From contig JACOUQ010000002.1 in NCBI GenBank assembly GCA_016177775.1, positions 1-35,287 on the forward strand: 35,287 nt of DNA, read 5' to 3'. The notes under the pieces were generated by a model. That model made no database searches. It was not told the origin of the DNA and saw only the letters and a list, made by a program, of their open reading frames with translations. Below are positions 7,770-16,004 of this stretch, piece after piece. The position numbers were made by a program, and so were the translations under genes. Source of the DNA: Geobacter sp. Lineage in GTDB: Bacteria; Desulfobacterota; Desulfuromonadia; Geobacterales; Geobacteraceae. Position 1 is the stretch's first letter. Each line of letters begins with the position of its first letter.

Positions 7770-8354
7770 ATGAAAAATTATATGCCCGCACTTATCGCAT
7801 CTTTAATTACAGGATTATTGCTATTTATTTATTTCAACAACAATCCCACGCAAACAACAGCAGTACAAACAACAGTACCAATACCGTCTAGTCAGCCACC
7901 ATCTCCTGCATATTCACTATCGCTTGGAGAAGAACCGCTTGGGCCAGGAGTTTACGAATCAGGGTCATTATCGAAGATCACAGTGAATAATGGCACCAAT
8001 ACGGATGTATTAATAAAACTGGTTGAAATGGAAAATGGCCAAAACAAACTTGTCAGAAACTTCTATATTCCTTGCGGCAGTACTTACAAGGCAGAGCAAT
8101 TACCGGAAGGTGTCTTTAAAGTCATATATGCGTATGGCGTCGATTGGAACTCTGGAAAAAAATGCTTCAACAGGAACAGATCCTTCTCGATGGCAGACAC
8201 TCCCCTTGAAATTAGATGGACTGAGAAAGAGATTGAGGGGCCAAATGGAAAGCAAATTCAGAAAATTTATGGTGGGCACACTATTGACTTGAAAGGAAGT
8301 GTGAACGGTAATTTCCCCGCACATCCCATCAACGAGAAGCAATTTAATGAATGA
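7770..8354 (+). CDS. Membrane-anchored protein, paralogue of the J-protein C-terminal domain
   Basis: A 194-residue protein with an N-terminal membrane anchor (about residues 5-22) and a Thr/Pro/Ser-rich linker (26-47). From about residue 68 it carries a domain matching the C-terminus of the preceding J-domain protein: SKITVNN, VLIKLVE, VRNFYIP, then a Gly-rich turn and a Tyr-rich strand. It therefore probably exposes the same domain in the periplasm but has no J domain. Two Cys residues (near 102 and 128) might form a disulfide. The start ATG has only a weak AGAGAAA ribosome site. It is AT-rich like its neighbours and is separated from them by the attC-like site. Function unknown. Confidence 0.75.
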   Translation: MKNYMPALIASLITGLLLFIYFNNNPTQTTAVQTTVPIPSSQPPSPAYSLSLGEEPLGPGVYESGSLSKITVNNGTNTDVLIKLVEMENGQNKLVRNFYIPCGSTYKAEQLPEGVFKVIYAYGVDWNSGKKCFNRNRSFSMADTPLEIRWTEKEIEGPNGKQIQKIYGGHTIDLKGSVNGNFPAHPINEKQFNE

Positions 8355-8390
8355 TGAAGTGATAACAGAGAAAAACCATAGAGTCCGTCT

Positions 8391-8478
8391 TCAACATTCT
8401 GCAAAAATTAGGATCTGGCGAGCCCTTTGCTTCACCTGTTACCTTAACATTTCCAAGAAAACGGGTGTGAGACGGACA
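8391..8478. repeat. Widely spaced inverted repeat GTCCGTCT / AGACGGAC
   Basis: Perfect 8-bp arms lie near 8391 and 8471 in the 177-bp gap between the paralogue and the frameshifted membrane gene. I see no gene in this gap. The arms might be an excision scar or the ends of a small decayed element; they could also occur by chance. Confidence 0.3.
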
Positions 8479-8531
8479 AGTGGGGCAAAGTTATCTGACA
8501 AGAAAAACTGAACTGGCGGCATTGATCAAAA

Positions 8532-8931
8532 GTGGAAATCCTATTCGAAATTTTCTTCAGCTTTTTCGGCTACCTACTTCAATTTTTCTTTGAAATTCTT
8601 GCTCAAGCGGCCTTTGAGCTGCTGGCAGAGTTGGGTGTAAGAAGCCTCGCTGAACCATTTAGACGCCCAAAACCGGCAAGTCCATTTATGGCTGCAATAG
8701 GCTATCTCATTTACGGGGCCATCGCCGGAGCATTAAGTCTTCTTTTGCCAAAAATGTTCGTTGTTTCAAAGTCGCTTAGAATTGCAAATTTGATTATTAC
8801 GCCAATTGCATGTGGCGTGGTTTGGTAGATTCAGGGAAAGACGAGGAGATGAAACTATAAAGCTTGATACCTTCATGTATGGGTATCTCTTCGCCTTGTC
8901 AATGGCTGTCGTACGTTATATATGGCGGTGA
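8532..8931 (+). pseudogene. Frameshifted small inner-membrane protein
   Basis: A GTG-started frame (8532-8828) reads 98 residues of membrane protein: a Phe-rich amphipathic N-terminus and two membrane segments. It ends ...ACGVVW at a TAG. In the +1 frame, directly overlapping this stop, translation continues from 8824 as GRFRERRGDETIKLDTF... and then a hydrophobic helix (GYLFALSMAVVRYIW), ending at 8931. The pattern 'GRxRxxRGxxxxxLDxFxYxxxFAxxMAxVRxxW' is what I remember as the C-terminus of a common family of about 130 residues. A single indel near 8815-8826 therefore explains the broken frame. No ribosome site is evident at the GTG. Confidence 0.6.
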
Positions 8932-8944
8932 CTGCCAACAATGG

Positions 8945-9058
8945 GTAAGCAAGCCGTACTTATCGCAGATCGAAACCGGCAAGCGGCAGGGGACGGTTGA
9001 AACTCTTTCCGCCATAGCCAATGCTCTTGACGTCCCGCTTGACGTTTTAACGGATTAG
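8945..9058 (+). pseudogene. 3' remnant of an XRE-family (Cro/CI-type) regulator
   Basis: The frame reads SKPYLSQIETGKRQGTVETL then [16 protein letters not shown] and a stop. This is the second half of an HTH_3 domain (recognition helix to C-terminal helix). The first helices are missing; the upstream bases belong to the broken membrane gene. There is no start codon or ribosome site of its own. The stop overlaps the rmuC stop on the other strand by 3 bp, so this stump marks the island's junction with the core chromosome. Confidence 0.7.
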
Positions 9059-10458
9059 CCATTCCCTTCCGGCCATTCCACTCCGCGTGGTGTCTTGTCC
9101 AGCGCTTCCAGCGCCTCGATGTCCTTTCCAGATGATGCCCCCAACTCCTTGAACTTGCGGGCCGTTACCAGGACCCGGCTTTCCAGCGAGCCGACCGCTT
9201 TGTTGTACGATTCAACCGCCCGCTCCAGCCCCTTGCGCACATCGGAAAAATGCCCCGCAAGCACGGAGATCCGGTCGTAGAGGGTCTTTCCAAGCTCGCT
9301 TATGGCCTGGGCATTCTCCGCTATCCGTTCCTGGCGCCAGCCGTATGCCACGGCCCGCAGCAGGGCGATCAGGGTGGTGGGGGTGGCGAGGATCACCTTC
9401 TGTTCCACGCCGAACTCGATTAGGCCGGGGTCCTGCTCCAGGGCCGCGCTGAAAAAGGTCTCGCCCGGGAGGAAGAGGACCACGAATTCCGGTGTGGGGC
9501 GGAACTGGTCCCAGTATGTCTTGCTGCTCAGCTTGGTCATGTGGGTCCTTATGTGGCGGGCATGGTCCTTCAGGTGATGCTGCCGGTCCCTTTCCACATC
9601 AGTTTCCAGCGCCTCCAGGTATGCCATGAGCGGCGCCTTGGAATCCACTACCACGTTCTTCCCGCCGGGGAGCTTGACGATCATGTCGGGGCGCAGGCGC
9701 CCGTCCTCACCTGTGGCCGATTCCTGCTCGACAAAATCGCAGAAATTCACCATGCCGGCGATCTCCACCACACGCTTGAGCTGGATCTCCCCCCATCTCC
9801 CCCGGACTGTGGGTGCCCGCAGCGCCTTCACCAGGTTGGCGGTTTCCCCCTGAAGCTGCACCTGGCTCGCGGCAAGCGCCTTGATCTGCTCGGTGACCGA
9901 GGCGTAGGCGGTCACCCGCGTCTTTTCCATCTCCTGGATCTTTTCGTCGACCTTTTCCAGGGATTCCTTCACCGGCTTGACCAGCTCATGGATTGACTTC
10001 TGGCGCTGCTCCAGGTCGATGCGGGCACCTTCCTGGAACTTCTCAAGGGATGTTTTAGCAAGCTCCAGGAATGAGCTGTTGTTTGTCTGGAGCGCCTCGG
10101 CGCTAAGCGCTCTGAAGGAGTCGGACAGCTTTTTCCTCGCCTCGTCCAATAGCGCCAGCTTTTCTTCGGCGGCCTTGCGCTCCTCCTCCAGCCTGGTGCC
10201 AAGACTGCTCACCCTGGCCTGGAGCGCCGAGTTCTCCTGCGAAAGCTGTTTCTTCTCATCCTCGCGGCTCGTTGCCTCGGCTTTCAGTTCTTCGATCCGG
10301 GCCTCCCGGCTGCTCAGCCGCTCCAGCAGGGCCGCGGTTTCCCTTTCGGCTTCGCTCCGCCCCCTTTGATAGGAGAGGGCGCCTTTCTGTCTCAGGGCGA
10401 GCCAGATGGCGCAACCGCCGATTGCGGCGCCTGCCAGAATAAAGAGGATCTGCTCCAT
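9055..10458 (-). CDS. rmuC: DNA recombination protein RmuC
   Basis: RmuC-family proteins limit inversions at short inverted repeats and may act as membrane-tethered nucleases. The 467-residue protein has an N-terminal membrane segment ([19 protein letters not shown]), a long coiled coil (about 25-190), and the conserved C-terminal RmuC domain ([18 protein letters not shown], then [14 protein letters not shown], then [13 protein letters not shown]). The start at 10458 has AAAGGAG 7 bp upstream; the ATG at 10464 is only 1 bp from that site and the ATG at 10491 lies upstream of it. It is convergent with the regulator stump. Confidence 0.93.
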   Translation of the reverse strand: MEQILFILAGAAIGGCAIWLALRQKGALSYQRGRSEAERETAALLERLSSREARIEELKAEATSREDEKKQLSQENSALQARVSSLGTRLEEERKAAEEKLALLDEARKKLSDSFRALSAEALQTNNSSFLELAKTSLEKFQEGARIDLEQRQKSIHELVKPVKESLEKVDEKIQEMEKTRVTAYASVTEQIKALAASQVQLQGETANLVKALRAPTVRGRWGEIQLKRVVEIAGMVNFCDFVEQESATGEDGRLRPDMIVKLPGGKNVVVDSKAPLMAYLEALETDVERDRQHHLKDHARHIRTHMTKLSSKTYWDQFRPTPEFVVLFLPGETFFSAALEQDPGLIEFGVEQKVILATPTTLIALLRAVAYGWRQERIAENAQAISELGKTLYDRISVLAGHFSDVRKGLERAVESYNKAVGSLESRVLVTARKFKELGASSGKDIEALEALDKTPRGVEWPEGNG

Positions 10459-10558
10459 GGTCATGCTCCTTTCACTTCGGAAAGGGAGCATAGCAGATCG
10501 GGGAAAATATGTACAGCGGCGGGAGGAACCGGCGGTTTTCGCGGAGGGAGAGCGGCTC

Positions 10559-11032
10559 TCAGGCCGCCTTGTCGAACATGTTCAGGCCGTAGCGGTTCAA
10601 TTCCTCATCCAGTTGGGCATGGGTCAGGCCCAGTGACTTGCAGACCGCTTCCAGATCATCATCATAGCGCTCCAGGGCCATGAGAAGCAGGGCCTTTTTC
10701 AGAGAATGGGAGAGATTCTCCATCACATTGCTGCGATTCGTGCTGGAGATCATCTTGAACAGCGACTCCAGGTTATCTTCGAACAGCCGGGCATTCTCTT
10801 CAATTTTCTTTCTGTCCTTTTCGTTCATTCTGTTCACCTTTATCAGATTTCTGACAAAATCGTCCATATTCTCCTGTACGTCCAGAAGGGTTTCCCAGTG
10901 GCTGTCCACCAGGAGGAACTGTATCTTCGTCCCTTCGGATTCTTCGACGCGTTCCGGCGCGGATACCACTTCCATCACCTTGAAATCGCAGTCGATGCTT
11001 CTTTCAGCCGGGAACAGGTATCTTCTGGCCAT
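10559..11032 (-). CDS. Conserved hypothetical protein with Fis-like C-terminal helix-turn-helix
   Basis: A 157-residue soluble acidic protein. The C-terminal stretch ([39 protein letters not shown]) has the spacing of a Fis-type helix-turn-helix, with a central helical region before it. The start at 11032 has GGAAGGAG 8 bp upstream; the longer frame to 11074 would overlap the cytochrome gene. It lies downstream of the triheme cytochrome gene on the same strand with a gap of only 26 bp, so they may share a transcript. I do not know the family name; DNA binding is inferred from the motif only. Confidence 0.7.
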   Translation of the reverse strand: MARRYLFPAERSIDCDFKVMEVVSAPERVEESEGTKIQFLLVDSHWETLLDVQENMDDFVRNLIKVNRMNEKDRKKIEENARLFEDNLESLFKMISSTNRSNVMENLSHSLKKALLLMALERYDDDLEAVCKSLGLTHAQLDEELNRYGLNMFDKAA

Positions 11033-11058
11033 GTCAGTCGCTCCTTCCGAGTCTATTC

Positions 11059-11685
11059 TTACCTGATGTGGCACTCAAGGCAGAGCGCGCTCCCGTCATT
11101 GTTCATGGACAGATGACCTACTTCGGGGTTGATCGAATCATGGCACGTAATGCAGCCGAGCTTGCCGTCCAAGAGGCTGATCCTGCGGTCAAGGCTGTCG
11201 ATGCTGCGATACTGGCCGGGATGCCGTGACATGGCTTCCTCGTAATCAATGCCGATCGGGTGGTTCTTGGTTATGTCGGCATAATTGTTGGTGGTTTCAG
11301 ACGACTGGAACCTCACCTCGGCAAGGGTGGCGCTGGTGCCGTCATGACAGGTGAGACATTCGAACGACATCCTGTCGAGCATGGCGGGGGGCTCGGACGG
11401 GCTGTAGCTTACCGGGATGGCTCCGGCATACATGCTCCCAGCGTCACCGACGACCCGGAAATTCCGCGGGTTCTTCAAAAAGGCGACGGCAAGGAGGTAA
11501 TCTTCCTTCATCACCGGATCTGCCAGTTGTTTTGTAAGCAGGCAAGTCCTCTTGTCTTTCGTATCGTCAACTAGGTCGGGATCCCAGGGGATGGCAAAGG
11601 AAAGGGATGCCGTGATTACCAGCATTACGGAAGCATGCACGAAACTGATGAGGATGGCTTTTGCAATTTTTGCCGTGGTTTTCAT
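11059..11685 (-). CDS. Periplasmic triheme c-type cytochrome
   Basis: A 208-residue exported protein with a signal peptide (about residues 1-31, ending LSFA) and three heme-binding motifs: CLTCH at 110-114, CITCH at 178-182 and CLECH at 202-206, four residues before the C-terminal two residues. Additional His residues (for example H142, H155 and H191) could be distal ligands. The ribosome site AAAGGAGG is 7-8 bp before the ATG. A sigma-70-like promoter and an inverted repeat lie upstream (see 11789-11851). It probably transfers electrons in the periplasm; the partner is unknown. Confidence 0.9.
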   Translation of the reverse strand: MKTTAKIAKAILISFVHASVMLVITASLSFAIPWDPDLVDDTKDKRTCLLTKQLADPVMKEDYLLAVAFLKNPRNFRVVGDAGSMYAGAIPVSYSPSEPPAMLDRMSFECLTCHDGTSATLAEVRFQSSETTNNYADITKNHPIGIDYEEAMSRHPGQYRSIDSLDRRISLLDGKLGCITCHDSINPEVGHLSMNNDGSALCLECHIR

Positions 11686-11788
11686 GGCTCGTACCTCCTT
11701 TGCGTTTCATCCGGTGCCGACGTTTCCTGATTTTTCTGTTACAACCCGGATACCAATAGCGCCAACTGTTTGATTGGCTGTGTAACAT

Positions 11789-11816
11789 ATCGTAATTACA
11801 CGCGGACTTGTGTCAG
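11789..11816 (-). promoter_or_regulatory. Promoter candidate for the triheme cytochrome
   Basis: On the minus strand, CTGACA (11816-11811) and TACGAT (11794-11789) are separated by 16 bp, about 100 bp upstream of the cytochrome start. This is a moderate sigma-70 match. It sits downstream (in minus orientation) of the inverted repeat at 11829-11851. Confidence 0.45.
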
Positions 11817-11828
11817 TTACGAAGGGGC

Positions 11829-11851
11829 TTGAAAATTGATTTCAAAATCAA
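11829..11851. promoter_or_regulatory. Nested inverted repeat, likely operator in the divergent region
   Basis: Two overlapping palindromes are present: TTGAAA-N5-TTTCAA and TTGATTT-CA-AAATCAA. The nested layout recalls Fur-type or FNR/CRP-family sites but fits neither consensus exactly. The centre lies about 58 bp upstream of the predicted cytochrome start, a normal place for an activator. The divergent comEC gene starts about 140 bp to the other side. Confidence 0.5.
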
Positions 11852-11948
11852 GGTGTTGAAAACTTGAACATCAATGGAAGGTAGTAATGGGGAACCCGAT
11901 GAATCGGGAGTTGGGAGGCAAACTAATTCTGAACATTGGAAAAGACTA

Positions 11949-11962
11949 TTAAACTTGTTTAA
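11949..11962. promoter_or_regulatory. Palindrome TTAAAC-TT-GTTTAA upstream of comEC
   Basis: A perfect 6-2-6 palindrome 30 bp before the preferred comEC start. It could be an operator; no -35/-10 pair is clear around it. Between 11686 and 11992 I see only this, the promoter at 11789-11816 and the repeat at 11829-11851. Confidence 0.3.
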
Positions 11963-11992
11963 GAAGGGCGGGGTGTGCTATATGAGTGGGGC

Positions 11993-14401
11993 ATGAACCG
12001 ACCATTGTTGGCGCCACTTGCCGGTTTGAGCTGCGGTTTGGCGACTGCCGGGCTCTATGGGGTTTTTCTCTCCCTCTGGACCGCTTATGTCCTGCTTGCT
12101 ATAATGCTTGGTGCAGCCTGGCTGCGCCGTCCGCTCTGCTTTGCCGTTTTCGCGGCTGTCTTTTTCTTCTGCTGGGGAAACTGCGCGCTCCATCCCTATC
12201 TCAAGCCCAAATTCCCGCCAAACCATATCGCTGGTTATGCCGGTGAGACCCCGTGCATCGTTGAAGGTGTCATAGCCGAGCGTCCTGAAGCTCTCGAAAG
12301 GGGGAGCAGGTTTGTTATGCGGGTGGAGCACATGATGCGCGAAGGGGTGGCCGCTTCGGCAACCGGCCGGCTGCTGGTCACTGTGGGGGAGGGGAAATCA
12401 GACTTTCTGACTGGAGACAGGGTCCGGTTCGAGGCCCGGATCCGCAATCCCCGCAATTTCGGGCTTCCTGGGGAACCTGACAGAGAACGGCGGCTTGCCT
12501 TGCGGGAGATTTACGCAATAGCCTTCGTTCCGCGGGCCGATGCCCTATTCCTTACAAGGGGGGCGGTAGAGAACCCGTTTGGCAGGTTCATGGACGCGAC
12601 GGCACTGGAGATCGCATCAGGTATGAAAAGGCTCTTGCCCGGTGAGGAGGGGGCTGTCGTCCGCGCCCTTCTGATCGGAGATCGGGGGGAGGTGTCGCGG
12701 GGAACCGAGGAGTTGTTCGCCCGGACCGGTGTAAATCATATCCTCTCCATCTCCGGTTTTCACGTCAGCATTGTCGCTTCGGCGATCTTCTTCATACTTC
12801 TGGCCGCGACCCGCTTTTCGGCATACCTGATGCTCCGCTTCAATCTCCGCCGGTTCCTGCTGTTGCTGGCCCTGCCGGTGCTGGTCTCCTATCTGTTCAT
12901 TTCCGGCGCCGCACCTGCCACAACGCGGTCGGTCATCATGATCGGCGTCTATATCATCGCGCTGTTCCTGGAGCGGGAGAGTGACGCGATCCATTCCCTC
13001 ATGCTGGCCGCGTTCCTCATTCTCCTGCTGCAACCGCCGGCGCTGTTCGATATTTCGTTTCAGCTCTCCTTTCTTGCCCTGTGGGGAATATTTGTCCTTG
13101 TCCCGCTGCTCATGCACCCGTTCCGCGTTTTACCCCAAAAGGCCCCCATACGCCTTGTCACGCAGTTCATGATGGTTTCCCTGGCCGCCTCGCTGGCGAC
13201 CATGGTCCCGGTTGTCGCCGTTTTTCACCGTACTTCGCTGACAGGGCTTCTGTCCAATTTCGTGGTCGTTCCCCTGATGGGATACGGCGCCGTGCTTCTC
13301 GGTTTTGCGGCCGTGCCGATTTTGTCTATCGCGCCGATGCTCGCCGGGATTCTCCTCAAGGGTGCAGGACTTACCGTCACGCTTTCCATCCAGGCATTGC
13401 GTTTTCTCGACAGAATCCCCCAGCTTCCTCAATGGAACCCCCGCCCGCTTCATCACGTCCTGGTCATCATGCTCCTCTGCCTCTTCACATTTGTCCGGCC
13501 GTCCCGGATAAGGCGCATTATCGGCTGGAGCGGCATCGCCATATTCGCTGTCGCATGCGTGCCGTTGCCCCATTCCGACAAGCAGCTCACGATCGCATTT
13601 TTCAGCCTTGGCCAGTGCGAATCGACTCTCGTCACCTTTCCTGACGGCAGAACAATGCTCGTGGACGGCGGAGGGAGCCTCGCCGACGGCCCGGACGTGG
13701 GGGAGCGGCTTCTGGCTCCGGCCCTCTGGACCATGGGCGTCGACCGGATCGATTACATGGTCTTAACCCATCCCGACTCCGATCACATGAAGGGGCTGAA
13801 TTTTGTGGCGGCCCATTTTCCGGTTGGGGAGTTCTGGGAAACCGGCATCGGGGATAGCCAGGATTACCGGGATCTCAAGGAGATACTCGCCTCCAGGCTG
13901 GTGCCGGTGAGACGGACCGACTCGGCAACGGCAGCGCTTCGAATCGGCGAGGTGCGCATTGATCCTCTCTGGCCAGAGGCAGGGATTCGCCAAGCCGGCG
14001 AGGAGGAGAACCATAATGAAACTTCACTGGTATTTCGGCTTGTCTATCGGGATTTTTCCATGCTTTTCACTGCGGACATTGGCGCAGAGACCGAAAGGGA
14101 GCTGATGGCCGCCAGGCGGGAGCTCGCCTGCACGGTGCTGAAGGTCCCGCACCACGGCAGCAGGCATTCCTCGTCGACCCCGTTTCTGCAAAGGACGAAA
14201 CCGCGCCTGGCGCTCATTTCGGCTGGATACGGCAACAATTTCCATCTCCCCCATCCGGACGCGCTGAGTCGCCTGGAGATGGCTGGGGCAACGGTTTTCC
14301 GAACCGACAGGGACGGCACGGTCTTCGTCTCCAGCGATGGTAAAACCTTTTCGGTCAAGAGCTGGAAAGGGGAGACGGGCAATTCATTTGACAATCCCTG
14401 A
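11993..14401 (+). CDS. comEC: ComEC/Rec2-type DNA internalisation protein
   Basis: The inner-membrane channel that takes single-stranded DNA into the cytoplasm during natural transformation. The order of parts is N-terminal membrane segments and DUF4131-like domain (about 20-170), Competence domain with the family motif 'NHILSISGFHVSIVAS' and many membrane helices (about 200-480), then a metallo-beta-lactamase domain (about 525-740) with HPDSDH near residues 593-598 and a later HHGSRHSSS. About 802 residues from the ATG at 11993; a GTG at 11975 would add six. All three parts are intact, so the protein looks functional. A ComEA-like protein lies 3 kb downstream. Confidence 0.95.
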   Translation: MNRPLLAPLAGLSCGLATAGLYGVFLSLWTAYVLLAIMLGAAWLRRPLCFAVFAAVFFFCWGNCALHPYLKPKFPPNHIAGYAGETPCIVEGVIAERPEALERGSRFVMRVEHMMREGVAASATGRLLVTVGEGKSDFLTGDRVRFEARIRNPRNFGLPGEPDRERRLALREIYAIAFVPRADALFLTRGAVENPFGRFMDATALEIASGMKRLLPGEEGAVVRALLIGDRGEVSRGTEELFARTGVNHILSISGFHVSIVASAIFFILLAATRFSAYLMLRFNLRRFLLLLALPVLVSYLFISGAAPATTRSVIMIGVYIIALFLERESDAIHSLMLAAFLILLLQPPALFDISFQLSFLALWGIFVLVPLLMHPFRVLPQKAPIRLVTQFMMVSLAASLATMVPVVAVFHRTSLTGLLSNFVVVPLMGYGAVLLGFAAVPILSIAPMLAGILLKGAGLTVTLSIQALRFLDRIPQLPQWNPRPLHHVLVIMLLCLFTFVRPSRIRRIIGWSGIAIFAVACVPLPHSDKQLTIAFFSLGQCESTLVTFPDGRTMLVDGGGSLADGPDVGERLLAPALWTMGVDRIDYMVLTHPDSDHMKGLNFVAAHFPVGEFWETGIGDSQDYRDLKEILASRLVPVRRTDSATAALRIGEVRIDPLWPEAGIRQAGEEENHNETSLVFRLVYRDFSMLFTADIGAETERELMAARRELACTVLKVPHHGSRHSSSTPFLQRTKPRLALISAGYGNNFHLPHPDALSRLEMAGATVFRTDRDGTVFVSSDGKTFSVKSWKGETGNSFDNP

Positions 14402-14489
14402 CCTGTTCTGGTATTTATGAACTTGAAATACTGCGGAAAAACGCTAAAGTTTCCAGTATCCGTCTTCCTGCTCCAGGAGCTCTCAATTG

Positions 14490-15923
14490 ATGGAACGCAT
14501 TCTCGTTGTCGAGGACGACAGGTTCTTCAGAAATCTGTACTGTGAGCTCCTGAAGGATGAGGGGTACGAGATAGATACCGCCCCGTCTGTCCCCGCCGCA
14601 CTCGATTCCCTTTCCAGACGTTACTATTCCCTGGTGATTACCGAGCTGGTCCTGCACGACATGAGCGGCCTCGATCTCCTGTCGCGCATCAAACAGCAGG
14701 ACCCCACCATCGACGTCATCCTTGTAACCAGTCACGCCAATGTGGAGAGCGCCATCTTTGCCCTGAAGAACGGCGCCCGCGACTACCTGATCAAGCCTTT
14801 CAACCATGACGAGTTCAAGCATACCGTGGCCCTTTGCATGGAGCAACGGCGGTTGATCGATGAAAACCAGGAATTGAAGGGGCTTCTCAATATCTATCAG
14901 GTCGGGCAGACGATCGCCAACTGTCTCGAACCGGACCGTCTCTATCCGCTGGTGGTCGATTCCCTTGCAAAGGAAGTGGGGGTAGAGAGCTGTCTCGGCT
15001 TTTTCGTTACGGAGGCCGGACACCTGGAACTGACCGAAATCCGGGGATTCAGCGATGAGGAGGGAGGGAAGCTCAGCAGGATCCTCCTTCCGGAGTTGAT
15101 GCGCCGAGATGTCAGCATCGACAGAATCAGGCCGCTCTCCGATCTGGTTAGCGACGACGGCACTCAGCTGGGCTTGGAACCGGCGATTGCCGGGGGGCTG
15201 GAAGAGGCACTGGTGCTTTATATCCGCTCCAGGACCGCTCTTCTGGGCCTGGTGGTCTTCTTCAACGATTACGGCCGGGAGATACCCACCGACACCAATC
15301 TGAAGAACGTCAACTTCATTCTCGACCAGTCTTCGCTGGCCATCGAAAACGCCGGTCGCTATGCCACGGTCAAAAACCTCCTCTACATCGACGAACTGAC
15401 AGGCCTCAACAACTACCGCTACCTGGACATCGCCCTCGACCGCGAGATCAAGCGGGCCGAGCGGAGCGACAGCAAGGTGTCGGTGATATTCCTCGATCTC
15501 GATCTTTTCAAGAATGTGAACGATAAGTACGGTCATCTCATCGGCAGCCGCGTGCTGAAGGAAGTGGGCTATCTTCTCAAGAAGTCGGTTCGCGAGTTCG
15601 ACACGATCATTCGTTATGGTGGTGACGAATATACGGTAATCCTGGGCGATACCCCGCCGGATGCCGCTGCTGTCGTGGCTGAACGCATAAGGACCAGCAT
15701 CGAGTTCCACCGCTTCCTGGATTCCGAAGGGTATGACATCCATCTAACCGCCTGCCTCGGTTTTGCCTGTTTCCCCGACGACACCCGCTCCAAGCAGGAG
15801 CTCCTCGATATGGCCGATCACGCCATGTACTGCGGCAAGACCGGCGGGAGGAACCTGGTTTTTCCAGTCAGCCATGAAGAGAATTTCTGCAAGACCCCCG
15901 ATCTTCCTGCCGATGAAAAGTAA
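14490..15923 (+). CDS. Response-regulator diguanylate cyclase (REC, GAF-like, GGDEF) with Asp-to-Glu receiver
   Basis: A 477-residue protein with an N-terminal receiver domain (about 1-120), a middle GAF-like domain (about 140-285) and a C-terminal GGDEF domain (about 300-470). The active site reads RYGGDEY, a Tyr variant of GGDEF that keeps GGDE. The product-inhibition motif RxxD (REFD) sits five residues before it, so c-di-GMP synthesis with feedback is likely. In the receiver the acidic pocket (E8, D9, D10), T and K (IKPF) are present. The residue at the phosphorylation position is Glu52 (VITELVLHDMSG), not Asp. The protein may therefore be phosphorylation-independent. AGGAG lies 10 bp before the ATG; TTG 14487 is an alternative start. 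Confidence 0.93.
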   Translation: MERILVVEDDRFFRNLYCELLKDEGYEIDTAPSVPAALDSLSRRYYSLVITELVLHDMSGLDLLSRIKQQDPTIDVILVTSHANVESAIFALKNGARDYLIKPFNHDEFKHTVALCMEQRRLIDENQELKGLLNIYQVGQTIANCLEPDRLYPLVVDSLAKEVGVESCLGFFVTEAGHLELTEIRGFSDEEGGKLSRILLPELMRRDVSIDRIRPLSDLVSDDGTQLGLEPAIAGGLEEALVLYIRSRTALLGLVVFFNDYGREIPTDTNLKNVNFILDQSSLAIENAGRYATVKNLLYIDELTGLNNYRYLDIALDREIKRAERSDSKVSVIFLDLDLFKNVNDKYGHLIGSRVLKEVGYLLKKSVREFDTIIRYGGDEYTVILGDTPPDAAAVVAERIRTSIEFHRFLDSEGYDIHLTACLGFACFPDDTRSKQELLDMADHAMYCGKTGGRNLVFPVSHEENFCKTPDLPADEK

Positions 15924-16004
15924 TCCCGCCCACCTGCAGCTCTAGTTCAAGCATGTGCAAACTGCCGTTTTTGTGTTTAAGATATTCCCTGAAGGAGCAA
16001 ACTC

